A DNA stretch of 64,000 nucleotides from JACVRW01 sp963728155 (GCA_963728155.1 CAVSJF010000026.1:217136-281135), one strand, 5' to 3'. Shown: positions 8,322-18,793, counted from the stretch's first letter. Translations and numbers: made by a program. Notes: a model not told the origin generated them from the sequence alone.

Positions 8322-9266
8322 ATGGGAAAAGCGAGGGTCGTCGTGCCGGCCGCGCTTCCGGCAGCGGGTTTGGAGTTGTTGAGACCGCGCTTCGACGTCG
8401 TGGCCCGCGAGCCGCAAGAAGCCTCCGGGTGGCTACGGGAATCCGCCCCCGGCGCTGTTGCGATCGTGGCGGATCCGAGCATTCCGGTCGGTCCGGAGAT
8501 CATGGACGCGGCGGGCACGTCGCTCAAGGTGGTCTCCAACTTCGGAGTCGGCTACGACAACATCGACATCGACGCTGCGCGCGCGCGAGGGGTGCGAGCA
8601 ACGAACACGCCGGGAGTGCTCACAAACGCTACGGCGGAGCTGGCGGTTGCCCTGATGCTGGCGGCGGGACGTCGGATTGCCGAGGCCGACTCGATGGTCC
8701 GCGGCGACCGCTGGGCCGGATCGGAGTCGAGCATCCTCGGGCGCGAGCTCACCGGCGCGACGGTCGGCCTCGTGGGCTTCGGACGCATCGCGCAGCGAGT
8801 GGCCGAGCTCTTGCGGCCCTTCGAGGTGACGCTCCTGTACTTCGCGCGCTCGGAGGTTTCGGCGCGGCCCGAGATCGAGCGCTGCGGGCTCCGCGAGCTT
8901 CTGGGGGCCTCGGACTTCGTCAGCCTGCACGTGCCCCTCAGCACAGAGACAAGGCATCTGATCGATGCGACGGCCATTGCGACGATGAAGCGGGGAGCAG
9001 TCCTCGTAAACACGAGTCGCGGCGCAGTGGTCGAGACCGGGGCGCTGGTCGAAGCACTGCGCTGCGGCCATCTGTTCGCGGCCGGCCTGGACGTCTACGA
9101 GGACGAGCCGCACGTGCCTCAGGAGCTGCGCGGCCTATCCAACACTGTCCTCCTGCCCCACATCGGATCGGCGACGGCGACCACCCGGGACGCGATGGCG
9201 CGCCTCTGTGCCGAAAACGTGATCGCCGTCATCGAAGGGCGGGAGCCGCCGGCTGCGGTGAGCTGA
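8322..9266 (+). CDS. D-isomer-specific 2-hydroxyacid dehydrogenase
   Basis: 314 aa, a usual length. It reduces 2-oxoacids (possibly glyoxylate, hydroxypyruvate or phenylpyruvate) with NAD(P)H. The Rossmann motif is TVGLVGFGRIAQRVAEL. Catalytic residues are Arg in NTSRGAVV, Glu in DEPHVP and His in LPHIGSATATT. The N-terminal segment NFGVGYDNIDIDAARARG is typical of the family. The exact substrate cannot be told from these motifs. It appears monocistronic: it starts after a 184-nt gap and converges on the DUF389 gene. Confidence 0.87.
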   Translation: MGKARVVVPAALPAAGLELLRPRFDVVAREPQEASGWLRESAPGAVAIVADPSIPVGPEIMDAAGTSLKVVSNFGVGYDNIDIDAARARGVRATNTPGVLTNATAELAVALMLAAGRRIAEADSMVRGDRWAGSESSILGRELTGATVGLVGFGRIAQRVAELLRPFEVTLLYFARSEVSARPEIERCGLRELLGASDFVSLHVPLSTETRHLIDATAIATMKRGAVLVNTSRGAVVETGALVEALRCGHLFAAGLDVYEDEPHVPQELRGLSNTVLLPHIGSATATTRDAMARLCAENVIAVIEGREPPAAVS

Positions 9267-9275
9267 CGGCCCGTC

Positions 9276-10181
9276 TCAGCCTCGAGCCGGTGTCGAACCA
9301 ATACGGTCGTGCCTCGCAAGCGTGCGCTGGACGATGAGCGTCAGCGTCCCGGCCACCAGCAGCAGCGCGACGTTGACGCCGAGTACGGCCAGCGCCCCCC
9401 GCGCCTTGCCCGCCTCGCCCAGGGCGACGGCCACGCCGAGGTAGGCGGCGGCCGGGATCGTGGTGATGGAGATGCCCACGCCCACGGCCGAGCTCGCGCG
9501 GGTCTCGATGGCGAGCATGCCCACTACGCCCGCGGCGAGGGCCACTCCGACGGTCGACTCGTTGACGGTCGTGAGGCCGGACAGCGCCGACTCGCCCACC
9601 CGGAAGTCGTCCGGGAACCGACCGGAGAGATCGAGCAAGAGCGTGAGCAGGGTCGCCATCAGGCCCGTCGCGCCAAGGCCGACCAGAAGGGTGACGAGCG
9701 CGACCCGGGCAAGGTGCAGACGGCGACTCGCGAGGCCGACGCAGGCCGCGGTCAGCGGCAGTAGGTCGGGGCTCACCGCCATCGCGCCGACGATCAGGAC
9801 CGAGTTGACCTCGATCACACCAAACCCAGCGATCACGCCTGCCGCCATCATGAAGATGAGGTAGCGGCCGATCGGCCGAGCATTGGCTCTAGCCTGCCCG
9901 AGCACGTCGGCCCAGATCAGGCTCGCGGCCGGGTGGCCGGTGGCGAGCGGCCCGACTTCGTCGAAGCGGGCAAGCGCGATGTCCTCTCGCTCCAGCCCTG
10001 CACTCAGCAGGTACTCCAGGATCGCGTCGGCCGAATCTGCGTGGATCTCGGCGGTCAGGAGGAGATGCCCGGCGCGTACGCCCTGGGCGAATGCGACCCT
10101 CCGCGCCGCGCCGTGGTCCTCGAGTCCCTCCCCGAGGGCGGTCAGTGAATCTGAGGGGCCGTAGACCCTGAGGTGGAGCAT
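9276..10181 (-). CDS. DUF389-family membrane protein
   Basis: 301 aa. The N-terminal 90 residues form a soluble domain (LHLRVYGPSDSLTAL..., then DSADAILEYLLSAG). The rest holds about six membrane spans with the DUF389 signature IVGAMAVSPDLLPL, which resembles the usual GAMIVSPLMGPI. The function is unknown; relatives are often annotated as hydrophobic-domain proteins. Its ATG lies immediately beyond the stop of the upstream cyclase gene with no gap, so they are co-transcribed. Confidence 0.82.
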   Translation of the reverse strand: MLHLRVYGPSDSLTALGEGLEDHGAARRVAFAQGVRAGHLLLTAEIHADSADAILEYLLSAGLEREDIALARFDEVGPLATGHPAASLIWADVLGQARANARPIGRYLIFMMAAGVIAGFGVIEVNSVLIVGAMAVSPDLLPLTAACVGLASRRLHLARVALVTLLVGLGATGLMATLLTLLLDLSGRFPDDFRVGESALSGLTTVNESTVGVALAAGVVGMLAIETRASSAVGVGISITTIPAAAYLGVAVALGEAGKARGALAVLGVNVALLLVAGTLTLIVQRTLARHDRIGSTPARG

Positions 10182-11111
10182 CTAGAAGATCGCGGTGGGG
10201 TTGAGTGGCGACCCGGTTCCCCGCGTTATCCGAAGGGGTGCCGCGGCGAACAGGAACTCCCAGCGGCCGGCCTCCTCGCAGTACGGGACCAGATCCTCGA
10301 ACTGCAGATAGTCGAGCAGGTGGATGCCCATCGCGTTGATCGCCAGCACGTGTATCGGGAACCCCACCCCCTCGGTGGTGCTCGGGGCGGTGTCGTTGTT
10401 GCCGTCCGAACCGAGGACGGCCACGCAGCGCTCGGCCAAGAACGTCGCCACCGTGGGGTGGAGTCCCGCCTTCGCCTTGGCGGTGTCCCACGGCTCGCAC
10501 TCGGCCTGGCGCCGCGCGTGACCCGTGCGGACCAGGAGGATGTCGCCCGGCCCCACGGTCACCCCCTGGGCGCGCTCGGCTGCTTCGAGGTCCTCGCGGT
10601 ACACGTGCTCGCCCGGCTCGATGAAGGCGACGTCCCGTACTCGCGGCACGTCGAGCAGAACACCTCGTCCCACGAGCCCGTCCTTGAGGATCTCGATCGA
10701 CCCGGTCGCGGCTCCGTCCGAGGTCACCGACTTCTCCGAGGCGCCTCCGTACAGGCGACCCTCGTACGCCACGTGGCTGAAGGCATCGATGTGGCTGTGG
10801 CCGTCGTTGTGATAGTCGACACCGACGTAGTCCTTGGCGAAGCGCACCGAGCCCGAGCCGATGTCGACGTCGGTGAGCATGGTCATGTGGTGGTCGGCGG
10901 GCGAGGGAACATCGATCCGCGCCACCGTCCTCAGGGGCTGGCTGAGGGTGACCGTCGCCCCGCTGCGGACGAGCCTGGCTGCGGCGGCCGTGCGAGCCGG
11001 CGTCAGGTGGTTCAGCGCTCCTCGCTCCCCGTCGTCGCTCCAACCGCCCCAATTGCAAACAGTCTGGAAGAGCTCGCCGAACTCAGCCTCGGTCATGTCG
11101 ACGCTCGACAT
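10182..11111 (-). CDS. Cyclase-family / kynurenine-formamidase-like metal hydrolase
   Basis: 309 aa. The metal-binding signature is NDGHSHIDAFSHVAYEG, a variant of the family's H-x-G-T-H-x-D-x-P-x-H with Ser for Thr and Ala for the usual Pro position. DILLVRTGHARR and a C-terminal ITRGTGSPLNP segment also match. Family members hydrolyse N-formylkynurenine or cyclic amides, or act on unknown substrates. ATG 11111 is chosen because a TAGGGT hexamer lies 8 nt upstream, giving a leaderless start; a TTG at 11120 is the alternative. It is divergent from the glucose-6-phosphate dehydrogenase gene and shares its dyad region. Confidence 0.8.
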   Translation of the reverse strand: MSSVDMTEAEFGELFQTVCNWGGWSDDGERGALNHLTPARTAAAARLVRSGATVTLSQPLRTVARIDVPSPADHHMTMLTDVDIGSGSVRFAKDYVGVDYHNDGHSHIDAFSHVAYEGRLYGGASEKSVTSDGAATGSIEILKDGLVGRGVLLDVPRVRDVAFIEPGEHVYREDLEAAERAQGVTVGPGDILLVRTGHARRQAECEPWDTAKAKAGLHPTVATFLAERCVAVLGSDGNNDTAPSTTEGVGFPIHVLAINAMGIHLLDYLQFEDLVPYCEEAGRWEFLFAAAPLRITRGTGSPLNPTAIF

Positions 11112-11119
11112 CGGCGCCA

Positions 11120-11125
11120 ACCCTA
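11120..11125 (-). promoter_or_regulatory. Putative -10 box (TAGGGT), leaderless type, cyclase gene
   Basis: Minus strand, 8 nt before ATG 11111. Confidence 0.45.
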
Positions 11126-11148
11126 GGACGGAGAGGCACCGGCCCGAA

Positions 11149-11168
11149 TCATCCGATCGGGGTGATGT
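11149..11168. promoter_or_regulatory. Dyad operator-like site TCATCCGATCGGGGTGATGT (copy 3)
   Basis: Nineteen of 20 bases are identical to 4162-4181. GGGTGAT starts 48 nt before ATG 11208. The site also lies 38 nt upstream of the divergent ATG 11111, so it could act on both genes. Confidence 0.5.
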
Positions 11169-11207
11169 ACGCCCCGGCCGTGGCTCCGGAAGATCGGCTC
11201 ATGCGGT

Positions 11208-12637
11208 ATGACCAAAGAATCCGGCGCGACCGAGAGCCAGACCGCGGGTGCCCCGCCGGCGGACGTCTTCGTCGTCTTCGGCATCACCGGCGACTTGGCC
11301 AAGGTCATGACCTTCCACTCGCTGTACCGGCTGGAGCGCCGGGGCCTGCTGCACTGCCCGATAGTGGGGGTGGCAGGGGACGACTGGACGGTCGACCACC
11401 TGCGCGACCACGCGCGCACGTGCATCGAGAACTGCGGCGAGACGATCGACGACGAGGTGTTCGATCGCTTCGCGGCGCGTCTCTCGTATCTGCCCGGTGA
11501 CTTCAGCGACGCCGCCACCTATACGAGCCTGGCCGGCGCGATCAAGGGAGCGCACAGCCCGGTCTTCTACCTGGAGATTCCACCGGCGCTGTTCGGCATG
11601 GTGATCAAGGGCCTGGCCGAGGCGGGCTTGACCGAGTCCGCGCGGGTGGTGGTCGAGAAGCCCTTCGGGCACGACACGGCGTCGGCCGCGGCTCTCAACG
11701 AGCAGGTGCACGAGTACCTGGACGAGTCCCAGCTGTATCGAATCGACCACTTCCTGGGCAAGATGGGGCTCGACGAGATCCTCTATCTGCGGTTCGCCAA
11801 CGCGATGTTCGAGCCGATCTGGAATCGCAACTACATCTCGTCAGTACAGATCACGATGGCCGAGAGATTTCGGCGTCGAAGACCGCGGGCATTTCTACGA
11901 TCCCGTCGGCGCCCTGCGGGACGTGGTGGTCAACCACATCATGCAGGTGGTGGCTGCCGCGGCGATGGAGCCCCCGGCCAACAGCGAGGCGACGACCCTG
12001 AAGAACGCGATCGTCTCGGTCTTTCAGGCCATGCCCCCGGCTGATCCCGCCCACTACGTGCGTGGACAGTACGACGACTATCGCCAGATCGACGGTGTTG
12101 CCGGCCGACTCGACGACCGAGACCTACGCGGCCCTTCGTCTCACCATCGACAACTGGCGCTGGTCGGGCGTCCCCTTCTACATCCGGACCGGTAAGCACC
12201 TGCCGATCACCCAAACGGAGTTGCGGCTCGTGTTTCGCCGCCCGCCCCGCCTCGGTTTCCTAAGGGAGGGATCCAGGCGCCCGGAGCCCGACCAGCTCGT
12301 CGTCAGGCTCGATCCGACAACGGGAATCAGGCTCCTCGTCGACGCCATGCGAGCGGAGGCGGAGAAGCCCGAACAGATCAACCTGGACATGGAGTTCTCC
12401 CAGCAGGGCGGGGAGGGAGCGACACCATATGAGGTGCTGCTCCACGCCGCGCTGATCGGCGACAGCAAACGCTTCACGCGCCAGGACAGCGTCGAAGAAG
12501 CGTGGCGCGTGATGCAGCCGCTGCTCGATTCCCTTCCGCCGGTGCAACCGTACGAGAAGGGGTCCTGGGGTCCGGCGGCGGCCGAGCAGCTCGTCGCGGG
12601 GCACGGCAAGTGGCACCGGGCGTGGGTGGACTCATGA
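11208..12637 (+). pseudogene. zwf: Glucose-6-phosphate dehydrogenase, two frame breaks as read
   Basis: The product would be about 475 aa and would oxidise glucose-6-phosphate to 6-phosphogluconolactone, making NADPH. Frame 1 (from 11208) carries the nucleotide site VFGITGDLAKV and the active-site motif YRIDHFLGK. An extra A near 11865 breaks the frame; the next frame carries DFGVEDRGHFYDPVG and VVVNHIMQ. A second break near 12098 shifts into the frame with DSTTETYAALRL, FYIRTGKHLP and the C-terminus. No stop codons occur in the correct frame sections, so the gene looks functional apart from the two breaks, which are likely sequence errors. The stop overlaps the GH15 start (ATGA). Confidence 0.85.
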
Positions 12638-14541
12638 GCACCACTGCCGCGGCGGGTGACCACGCGCCCTCGGCCGCGCCCCAGAGCGCCGCGGCACCGT
12701 CGCCGTTTCCTCCGATAGCCCAGTACGGATTCCTCTCCAACTGCCACACGAGCGCGCTCGTGGCGCCGGACGGCTCGATCGATTGGCTCTGCGTGCCGCG
12801 CTTCGACTCGGCCAGCGTCTTCGGCATGCTGCTCGATCGCCAGGCCGGCTCGTTCCGGCTGGGGCCCTTCGGGATCAACCATCCCACCGCACGCGTCTAC
12901 GAGCCCGGGACGAACATCGTCGCGACCACGTGGAAGACGCCGACCGGCTGGATCGTGGTGCGCGACGCGCTCACGATGGGCCCAAGTCACGGCGAGGACG
13001 AGATCACCCCGCACACGCGGCCCCCCGCCGATGACGACGCCGACCACATGCTCGTGCGCACGGTTCTCTGCCTCGACGGCAGCGTCGAGGTCGAGCTGGT
13101 GTGCGAGCCGGGCTTCGATTACGGGCGGGCACCGGCCGAGTGGGGCCTGGTCGGCGATAGCCGCCACACCGCCGACGCGAGCGGCGCCGGCGTCACGTTC
13201 AGACTGCAGACGGACATGGCGCTCGGCATCGAGGGCGATCGCGTGCGGGCCCGCCGAGCGCTGGAGCAGGGCGAGCAGCTCTACTGCGCCATCTCCTGGG
13301 CGGAGAGCTCGCCGTGCCGCAGAGACGTGGACGAGGCCAACGCACGGCTTGCCGCGACGGCCAAGTACTGGCGCCACTGGCTGGGCCGGGCGCGACTGCC
13401 CGACCACCGCTGGCGCGACCCGATCCAACGCTCGGCGCTCGCGATCAAGGGCCTCACCTACATGCCGACCGGCGCGACGGTGGCGGCACCGACGACCTCG
13501 CTGCCCGAGACTCCGGGCGGAGCCCGCAACTGGGACTACCGCTACACCTGGATTCGCGACTCGACCTTCACCCTGCAGGCGCTGCACTATCTCAACCTGG
13601 ATTGGGAAGCCGAGGAGTTCATGCAGTTCGTGTCCGACCTCGAGCCCAACGAGGACGGTGCCCTGCAGATCATGTACGGGATCGACGGCCGTCGCGACCT
13701 GACGGAGTCCACCCGCGAGGAGCTGTCCGGGTACGCGGGAGCACATCCGGTGCGCCTGGGCAACGGCGCCTTCGACCAGCGCCAGAACGATGTCTTCGGC
13801 GCCGCGCTGGACTCGATCCTGCTGCACACCCGGCGCAGCCAGCGGCTGCCGAGGCGCCTCTGGCCGATCGTCCAGGTACAGGCAGAATGTGCCACCGGGG
13901 TGTGGCGCGAGCCCGACCAGGGCATCTGGGAGGCCCGCGGCGACCCCCAGCATTACGTGTCCTCCAAGCTGATGTGCTGGGTGGCGCTCGACCGCGCGGC
14001 CAAGCTCGCCGAGATCCGCGGCGACCCCAAGCTCCAGGAGACCTGGCGCGCGACGGCGGACGAGATCAAGGAGGACATCCTCGAGCACGGCGTGCGCGAC
14101 GGCGTGCTGCGCCAGCACTACGAAACCGACGCGCTCGACGCCTCGACGCTGCTGGCGGCGATCTTCGGTTTCCTGCCAGGCGACGACGAGCGTCTGCGCA
14201 AGAGCGTGGAGGCGATCGCCGACGATCTGACCGAGGACGGCTTCGTGCTGCGCTACCGCACGAACGAGACCGACGACGGCCTCGAGGGCAAGGAGGGGAG
14301 CTTCCTGATCTGCTCGTTCTGGCTCGTCTCGGCCCTGGCCATCGTCAAGGACCATCAGCGCGCCCGCGATCTGATGGAGCGCCTGCTGAGCGTCGCGTCG
14401 CCGCTCGGCCTCTACGCCGAGGAGTTCGACACCAGCACCGGCCGGCACCTGGGCAACTTCCCGCAGGCGTTCTCCCACCTGGCGCTGATCGAGGCGGCCG
14501 CGCGGATCATCGTGGCCGAACGGCTGGAGGAGATCACGTGA
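12634..14541 (+). CDS. GH15 glycoside hydrolase, trehalase/glucoamylase type
   Basis: 635 aa. The N-terminal super-sandwich domain begins YGFLSNCHTSALVAPDGSID. The (alpha/alpha)6 catalytic barrel contains NWDYRYTWIRDSTF, the substrate-binding signature of the family, and EEFDTSTGRHLGNFPQAFSH near the C-terminus, where the catalytic base Glu is expected. Actinobacterial relatives with this architecture include trehalases; trehalose or maltose/glucan hydrolysis to glucose fits the flanking zwf and aldose epimerase genes. The ATGA overlap upstream and GTGA overlap downstream show tight coupling. The frame is intact although its neighbours are broken. Confidence 0.88.
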   Translation: MSTTAAAGDHAPSAAPQSAAAPSPFPPIAQYGFLSNCHTSALVAPDGSIDWLCVPRFDSASVFGMLLDRQAGSFRLGPFGINHPTARVYEPGTNIVATTWKTPTGWIVVRDALTMGPSHGEDEITPHTRPPADDDADHMLVRTVLCLDGSVEVELVCEPGFDYGRAPAEWGLVGDSRHTADASGAGVTFRLQTDMALGIEGDRVRARRALEQGEQLYCAISWAESSPCRRDVDEANARLAATAKYWRHWLGRARLPDHRWRDPIQRSALAIKGLTYMPTGATVAAPTTSLPETPGGARNWDYRYTWIRDSTFTLQALHYLNLDWEAEEFMQFVSDLEPNEDGALQIMYGIDGRRDLTESTREELSGYAGAHPVRLGNGAFDQRQNDVFGAALDSILLHTRRSQRLPRRLWPIVQVQAECATGVWREPDQGIWEARGDPQHYVSSKLMCWVALDRAAKLAEIRGDPKLQETWRATADEIKEDILEHGVRDGVLRQHYETDALDASTLLAAIFGFLPGDDERLRKSVEAIADDLTEDGFVLRYRTNETDDGLEGKEGSFLICSFWLVSALAIVKDHQRARDLMERLLSVASPLGLYAEEFDTSTGRHLGNFPQAFSHLALIEAAARIIVAERLEEIT

Positions 14542-16127
14542 GCAACTACGACGTCATCATCATCGGCAGCGGAGCCGGCGGCGGCACCCTGGCGCACCGC
14601 CTTGCTCCCTCGGGCAAGCGCATCCTGCTGCTCGAGCGCGGAGACTGGCTGCGGCGTGAGCCACAGAACTGGTCCACGGCGGACGTCTTCATCGACAACC
14701 GCTACATCTCGGAGGACGTCTGGTCGGACGCCGAGACGGCGAAGGAGTTTCAGCCGCAGGTGCACTATTTCGTGGGCGGGCGCCACCAAGCTCTACGGCG
14801 CGGCCCTCTATCGGCTGCGCGAGGGGGACTTCGGCGAACTGCGCCATCACGACGGGATCTCTCCCGCGTGGCCGATCGGCTACAGCGAGATGGAGCCCTA
14901 CTACGCGCAGGCCGAAGAGCTCTACCAGGTACACGGAGCGCGGGGCGAGGATCCGACCGATCCGCCCGGCGCTCCCTACCCCTTCCCGGCCGTCTCGCAC
15001 GAGCCGCGCATCCAGCAGCTGTCCGACGACCTCGCCCGGGCGGGCCACAACCCATTCCATGCGCCCTGCGGGGTGATGCTCAATGAGGCCGACATGGCCT
15101 ACAGCAACTGCGTCCGCTGCTCGACATGCGACGGCTTCCCATGCCTGGTCCACGCCAAGTCGGACGCCGAGGTGCTGGCGGTGCGACCCGCGCTCGAGTA
15201 CCCCAACGTCACGCTGCTGAGAAACGCTCACGCTCTGGCGCTTCGCACCAACTCGTCCGGCACTGCGGTGACAGAGGTGGAGGTGGACCGCGATGGCAGC
15301 TCGCGAGACCTACAGCGCGGACATCGTCGTCGCTTCCTGCGGCGCGGCCAACTCGGCGAAGCTGCTGCTGGCGTCGGCTACCGAGAACCATCCGAACGGC
15401 CTTTCCAACCGCTCCGACCAGCTCGGGCGCAACTACACCTTCCACAACAGCCAGGCGGTGCTCGCGCTCTCCAAGGAAGAGAACCCGACCGTCTTCCAGA
15501 AGACGCTCGGCTTGAACGACTTCTACTTCGGAAGCGACGACTTCGAGTACCCGCTGGGCAGCATTCAGATGATCGGCAAGTCGCAGGCCGAGATGTACCG
15601 CGGTGAGAAGCCTCTCGAGACCAAGCTCGCGCCCACACGAACCCTGGAGAACATGGCCCGCCATGCGGTTGATTTCTGGCTTTCGACTGAGGACCTGCCC
15701 CGGCCGGAGAATCGCGTGACCCTGGACCGCGAGGGCCACGTGAGGCTCAGCTACACGCAGACCAACAACGAGCCCGCGAAGCGCCTGTACCACGAGCTCA
15801 AGAGGCTGCTGGCGCACGCGGGGATGCACCCGGACCACCTCATCCCGCGCCACGCCTACCTCAAGACAGCCATACCGGTCGCGGGCGTGGCCCACCAGGC
15901 CGGCACCTGCCGCTTTGGCAGCGACCCGGGCTACCTCGGTGCTGAACACCGACTGCCGGGCCCACGAGCTTGACAACCTCTACGTCGTCGACACGAGCTT
16001 CTTCCCCAGCATCGGGGCGGTGAATCCGGCGCTTGACGGCAATGGCGAACGCCCTGCGCGTCGGCGATCACCTGCTCGAGCGCCTCGGCGCGCCGGGGCG
16101 GGAAGGGAGACCGTCGGTGCCGGCTGA
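14538..16127 (+). pseudogene. GMC-family FAD oxidoreductase, at least four frame breaks as read
   Basis: The FAD-binding motif YDVIIIGSGAGGGTLAHRLA starts right after GTG 14538. The frame breaks near 14779 (extra G, inside VHYFVGGATKLYG), 15300, 15929 (extra G, inside GSDPATSVLNTD) and 16033 (extra T, inside NPALTAMANALRVGDHL); each step is +1. Joined together the parts give a complete GMC protein of about 520 aa, including VDTSFFPSIGAVNPALT with the C-terminal active-site and FAD region. A Cys-rich stretch CVRCSTCDGFPC is present. Likely substrates are sugars or alcohols; cluster context suggests glucose or gluconate. The true stop is uncertain, probably TGA 16125-16127 overlapping the next gene. 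Confidence 0.8.
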
Positions 16128-17474
16128 GGCAGCGAGAAGCGCGCGTCGCCGGATCGTGATCGTCGGCGGCGGCTTCGGCGGCCTCGCGGCCGCCCGGAAG
16201 CTGCGTCATGCCGACGCCGACGTGGTCCTCGTCGACCGCAGGAACCACCACCTCTTTCAGCCGCTCCTGTACCAGGCCGCGGCCGGCGCACTGTCGCCGA
16301 GCGACTGTGCCTCGCCGATTCGCCCGGCGCTCAAGGGCCACTCCAATGCCACGGTTCTGATGGCCGAGGTCACCGATGTCGACGCCGAACGCCGGCAGGT
16401 CGTTCTCGAGCGCGGCGACCGCCTCGACTACGACAGCCTGATCGTCGCGTGCGGCGGGGCAGACGTCGTACTTCGGCCACGAGGAGTGGAAGAACGTCAC
16501 CTGCGGGCTCAAGACCCTCGCCGACGTCGTCGACCTGCGCCAGCGCTTCTACGGCGCCTTCGAGAACGCCGAGCGCGCCAGTGACCCGGCCGAGCGTGCC
16601 CAATGGTTGACCTTCGTGGTGGTCGGAGGTGGTCCCACCGGCGTGGAGATCGCCGGTCAGCTCGCAATCACCGCTCGCGCGATGAAGCGGGCCTACCGGC
16701 GGATCGACGCCGCCGGAGCCCGGGTGATCCTGCTCGACGCCGGCGAGCGGCTCGTGGCTGCATTCAGCGAGAAGCTCTCGACGAAGGTCGCCGACGACCT
16801 CGAGGCGCTCGGCGTGACGGTGCACGAGGGCTCACGCGTGACGGCCATCGACGAGCGAGGCGTGACCTACGAGGCCGGTCAGGCGAGCGAGCGGATCGAT
16901 GCCCGAACGGTGATCTGGGCGGCCGGCGTGCACGCCGCCGCGCTTACCGACTCCCTCGCCCGGGCGACCGGGGCGCCCACGGACCGCGGCGGGCGCATCC
17001 AGGTCAACCCCGACCTGACCATACCGGGCCATCCCGAGATCTCGGTGATCGGCGACGTCGCGAGCGTCGAAGGGCCGGGCGGGCGGCCGCTCCCCGGGCT
17101 TGCGACGGTGGCCATCCAGCAGGCGCATCACGTGGCCAAGGCGATCGGCTCCGGCCAGCCCGGCGCCTCGACGCCGTTCAAGTACCTCGACAAGGGGGCG
17201 CTCGCGGTGGTGGGGCGGGGCAGGGCGGTCTGCGAGATCAGGGGGCTCCGGCCTGTGGGGCCGGCCCGCCTTCTTCACCTACCTCGGCGTTCATCTCTAC
17301 TACCTCGGCGGCCAGATGGGCCGCCGCCTGGAGGTGTTCATCAAGTGGACTGGGGCCCGCTTCGGTGAGCGCCAGAGCGCCCTGATCGAAGGCGAGCTCG
17401 CCAGCGTGGAGCGGGCCTCTCCCGCCCCTCCCGCCGCGGAGGCCACCGAGTGGGCACCGAGCTCTTCCCAGTAG
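16117..17474 (+). pseudogene. Type II NADH dehydrogenase (NDH-2-like), two frame breaks as read
   Basis: The product transfers electrons from NADH to quinone without pumping protons. The FAD motif IVIVGGGFGGLAAARKL is near the N-terminus and the NADH motif TFVVVGGGPTGVEIAGQL is central. The C-terminal half contains FFTYLGVHLYYLGG, the membrane-associating helix region of NDH-2. An extra G near 16457 breaks the frame before QTSYFGHEEW, and an extra C near 17252 breaks it before LWGRPAFFTY. GTG 16117 has an RBS (GGAAGGGAG) 7 nt upstream. The gene overlaps cydA by 25 nt, so the dehydrogenase and the quinol oxidase are made together. Confidence 0.85.
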
Positions 17475-18793
17475 CCGCTGACCTGGGAGCCGCGCGAAGC
17501 CAGATGGCTTTCACGCTTGGCTTTCACATCATCCTGGCCTCGCTCGGCGTCGGCTTGCCCGCGATCATCCTCGTGGCCAACTACCTGGGGCTGCGGCGCA
17601 ACGACGCCGACGCGCTCCGGCTGGCCCAGCGCTGGTCGAAGGTGGCGGCGGTGACCTTCGTGGTGGGCGCGGTCACCGGGACGGTGCTCTCGTTCGAGAT
17701 GGGGCTCCTCTGGCCGGAGTTCATGCGCCGGTTCGGCGACGTCTTCGGGCTCCCCTTCGCCCTGGAGGGCATCTTCTTCTTCACCGAGGCGATCTTCATC
17801 GCGATCTACATCTACGGATGGAATCACCTGTCCGGGTGGGCGCACTTCTGGACGGGAGTTCCGGTCGTGATCGCCGGTCTCGGCGGGGCCTGGTCCGTCG
17901 TCGCCGCGAACGCTTGGATGAACCAGCCGGACGGCTTCAAGCTCGCCGCGGACGGAACGGCGACCGACGTGAACGCACTCGATGCGTTCTTCAACGGGGC
18001 GGTGGCCTACGAGGCTCCGCACATGATCCTGGCCGCCTATCTGGTGTCCGGCTTTCTCGTGGCCTCCATCTACGCCGTCGGGATGTTGAGGGGCCGGCGC
18101 GATCGCCATCACCGCCTGGGCCTGCTGATCCCGTTGACGATCGCGGTCATCGCGACCCCGGTCCAGTTCCTGGTCGGCGATACCGCCGCCCGCTCGATCG
18201 CCAAGGACCAGCCGGTCAAGTTTGCGGCCATGGAGTGCGTCCAGAAGACGGCCACCCACGTGACGGAGTACCTCGGCGGCCGCTGCACGTCGGACGGCGT
18301 GAAGGGCGGCATAGGAATTCCGGGCATGGACTCCTTCCTGGTCGGCTTCAGCACCGACACCAAGGTCATCGGCCTCGACACCGTGGCGCCCGAGGACCGC
18401 CCGCCGGCGAACACATTGCTCCACTGGGCCTTCGACGCCATGGTCGGCATCTGCTCGGCCCTGATCGCGCTGGGAGCTTGGCTCGCCTTCTCCTGGATTC
18501 GCACGCGGGACATCCCCAAGACGAAATGGTTCCTGCGCGCGGTGGCCGTCTCCGGCGTCGCGTCCATAGTCGCGCTGGAGTGCGGCTGGATCGTGACCGA
18601 GGTCGGCCGGCAGCCTTGGATCGTCTATGAGGTGATGCGCACCGAGGATGCGGTGACCCAGGCCAGCGGGGTCTGGGTCAGCCTGGCCGTGATCCTCGTG
18701 GCCTACTCCGCCCTGGGGATCGCCACGGTGCTCGTGCTCCGCGCGATGACCCGCCGCTGGCGGATGGCCGAGCTGGAGGAGGGAGCGGCTTGA
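17450..18793 (+). CDS. cydA: Cytochrome bd ubiquinol oxidase subunit I
   Basis: 447 aa, intact. The haem b595 ligand region FTLGFHIILASLGVG is near residue 25, FEMGLLWPEFM and LEGIFFFTEAIF follow, and GRQPWIVYEVMRTEDAVT near the C-terminal third is the conserved block of the family. The length indicates the short Q-loop type. It oxidises quinol and reduces O2 with high affinity. GTG 17450 is used; cydB starts on the overlapping TTGA at 18790. Confidence 0.95.
   Translation: MGTELFPVAADLGAARSQMAFTLGFHIILASLGVGLPAIILVANYLGLRRNDADALRLAQRWSKVAAVTFVVGAVTGTVLSFEMGLLWPEFMRRFGDVFGLPFALEGIFFFTEAIFIAIYIYGWNHLSGWAHFWTGVPVVIAGLGGAWSVVAANAWMNQPDGFKLAADGTATDVNALDAFFNGAVAYEAPHMILAAYLVSGFLVASIYAVGMLRGRRDRHHRLGLLIPLTIAVIATPVQFLVGDTAARSIAKDQPVKFAAMECVQKTATHVTEYLGGRCTSDGVKGGIGIPGMDSFLVGFSTDTKVIGLDTVAPEDRPPANTLLHWAFDAMVGICSALIALGAWLAFSWIRTRDIPKTKWFLRAVAVSGVASIVALECGWIVTEVGRQPWIVYEVMRTEDAVTQASGVWVSLAVILVAYSALGIATVLVLRAMTRRWRMAELEEGAA

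Noticed and set aside
12178..14478. 766-codon open frame on the minus strand opposite the GH15 gene
   Set aside because: No family motifs, and it is a mirror of high-GC third-position bias; the plus strand encodes a complete GH15 enzyme.
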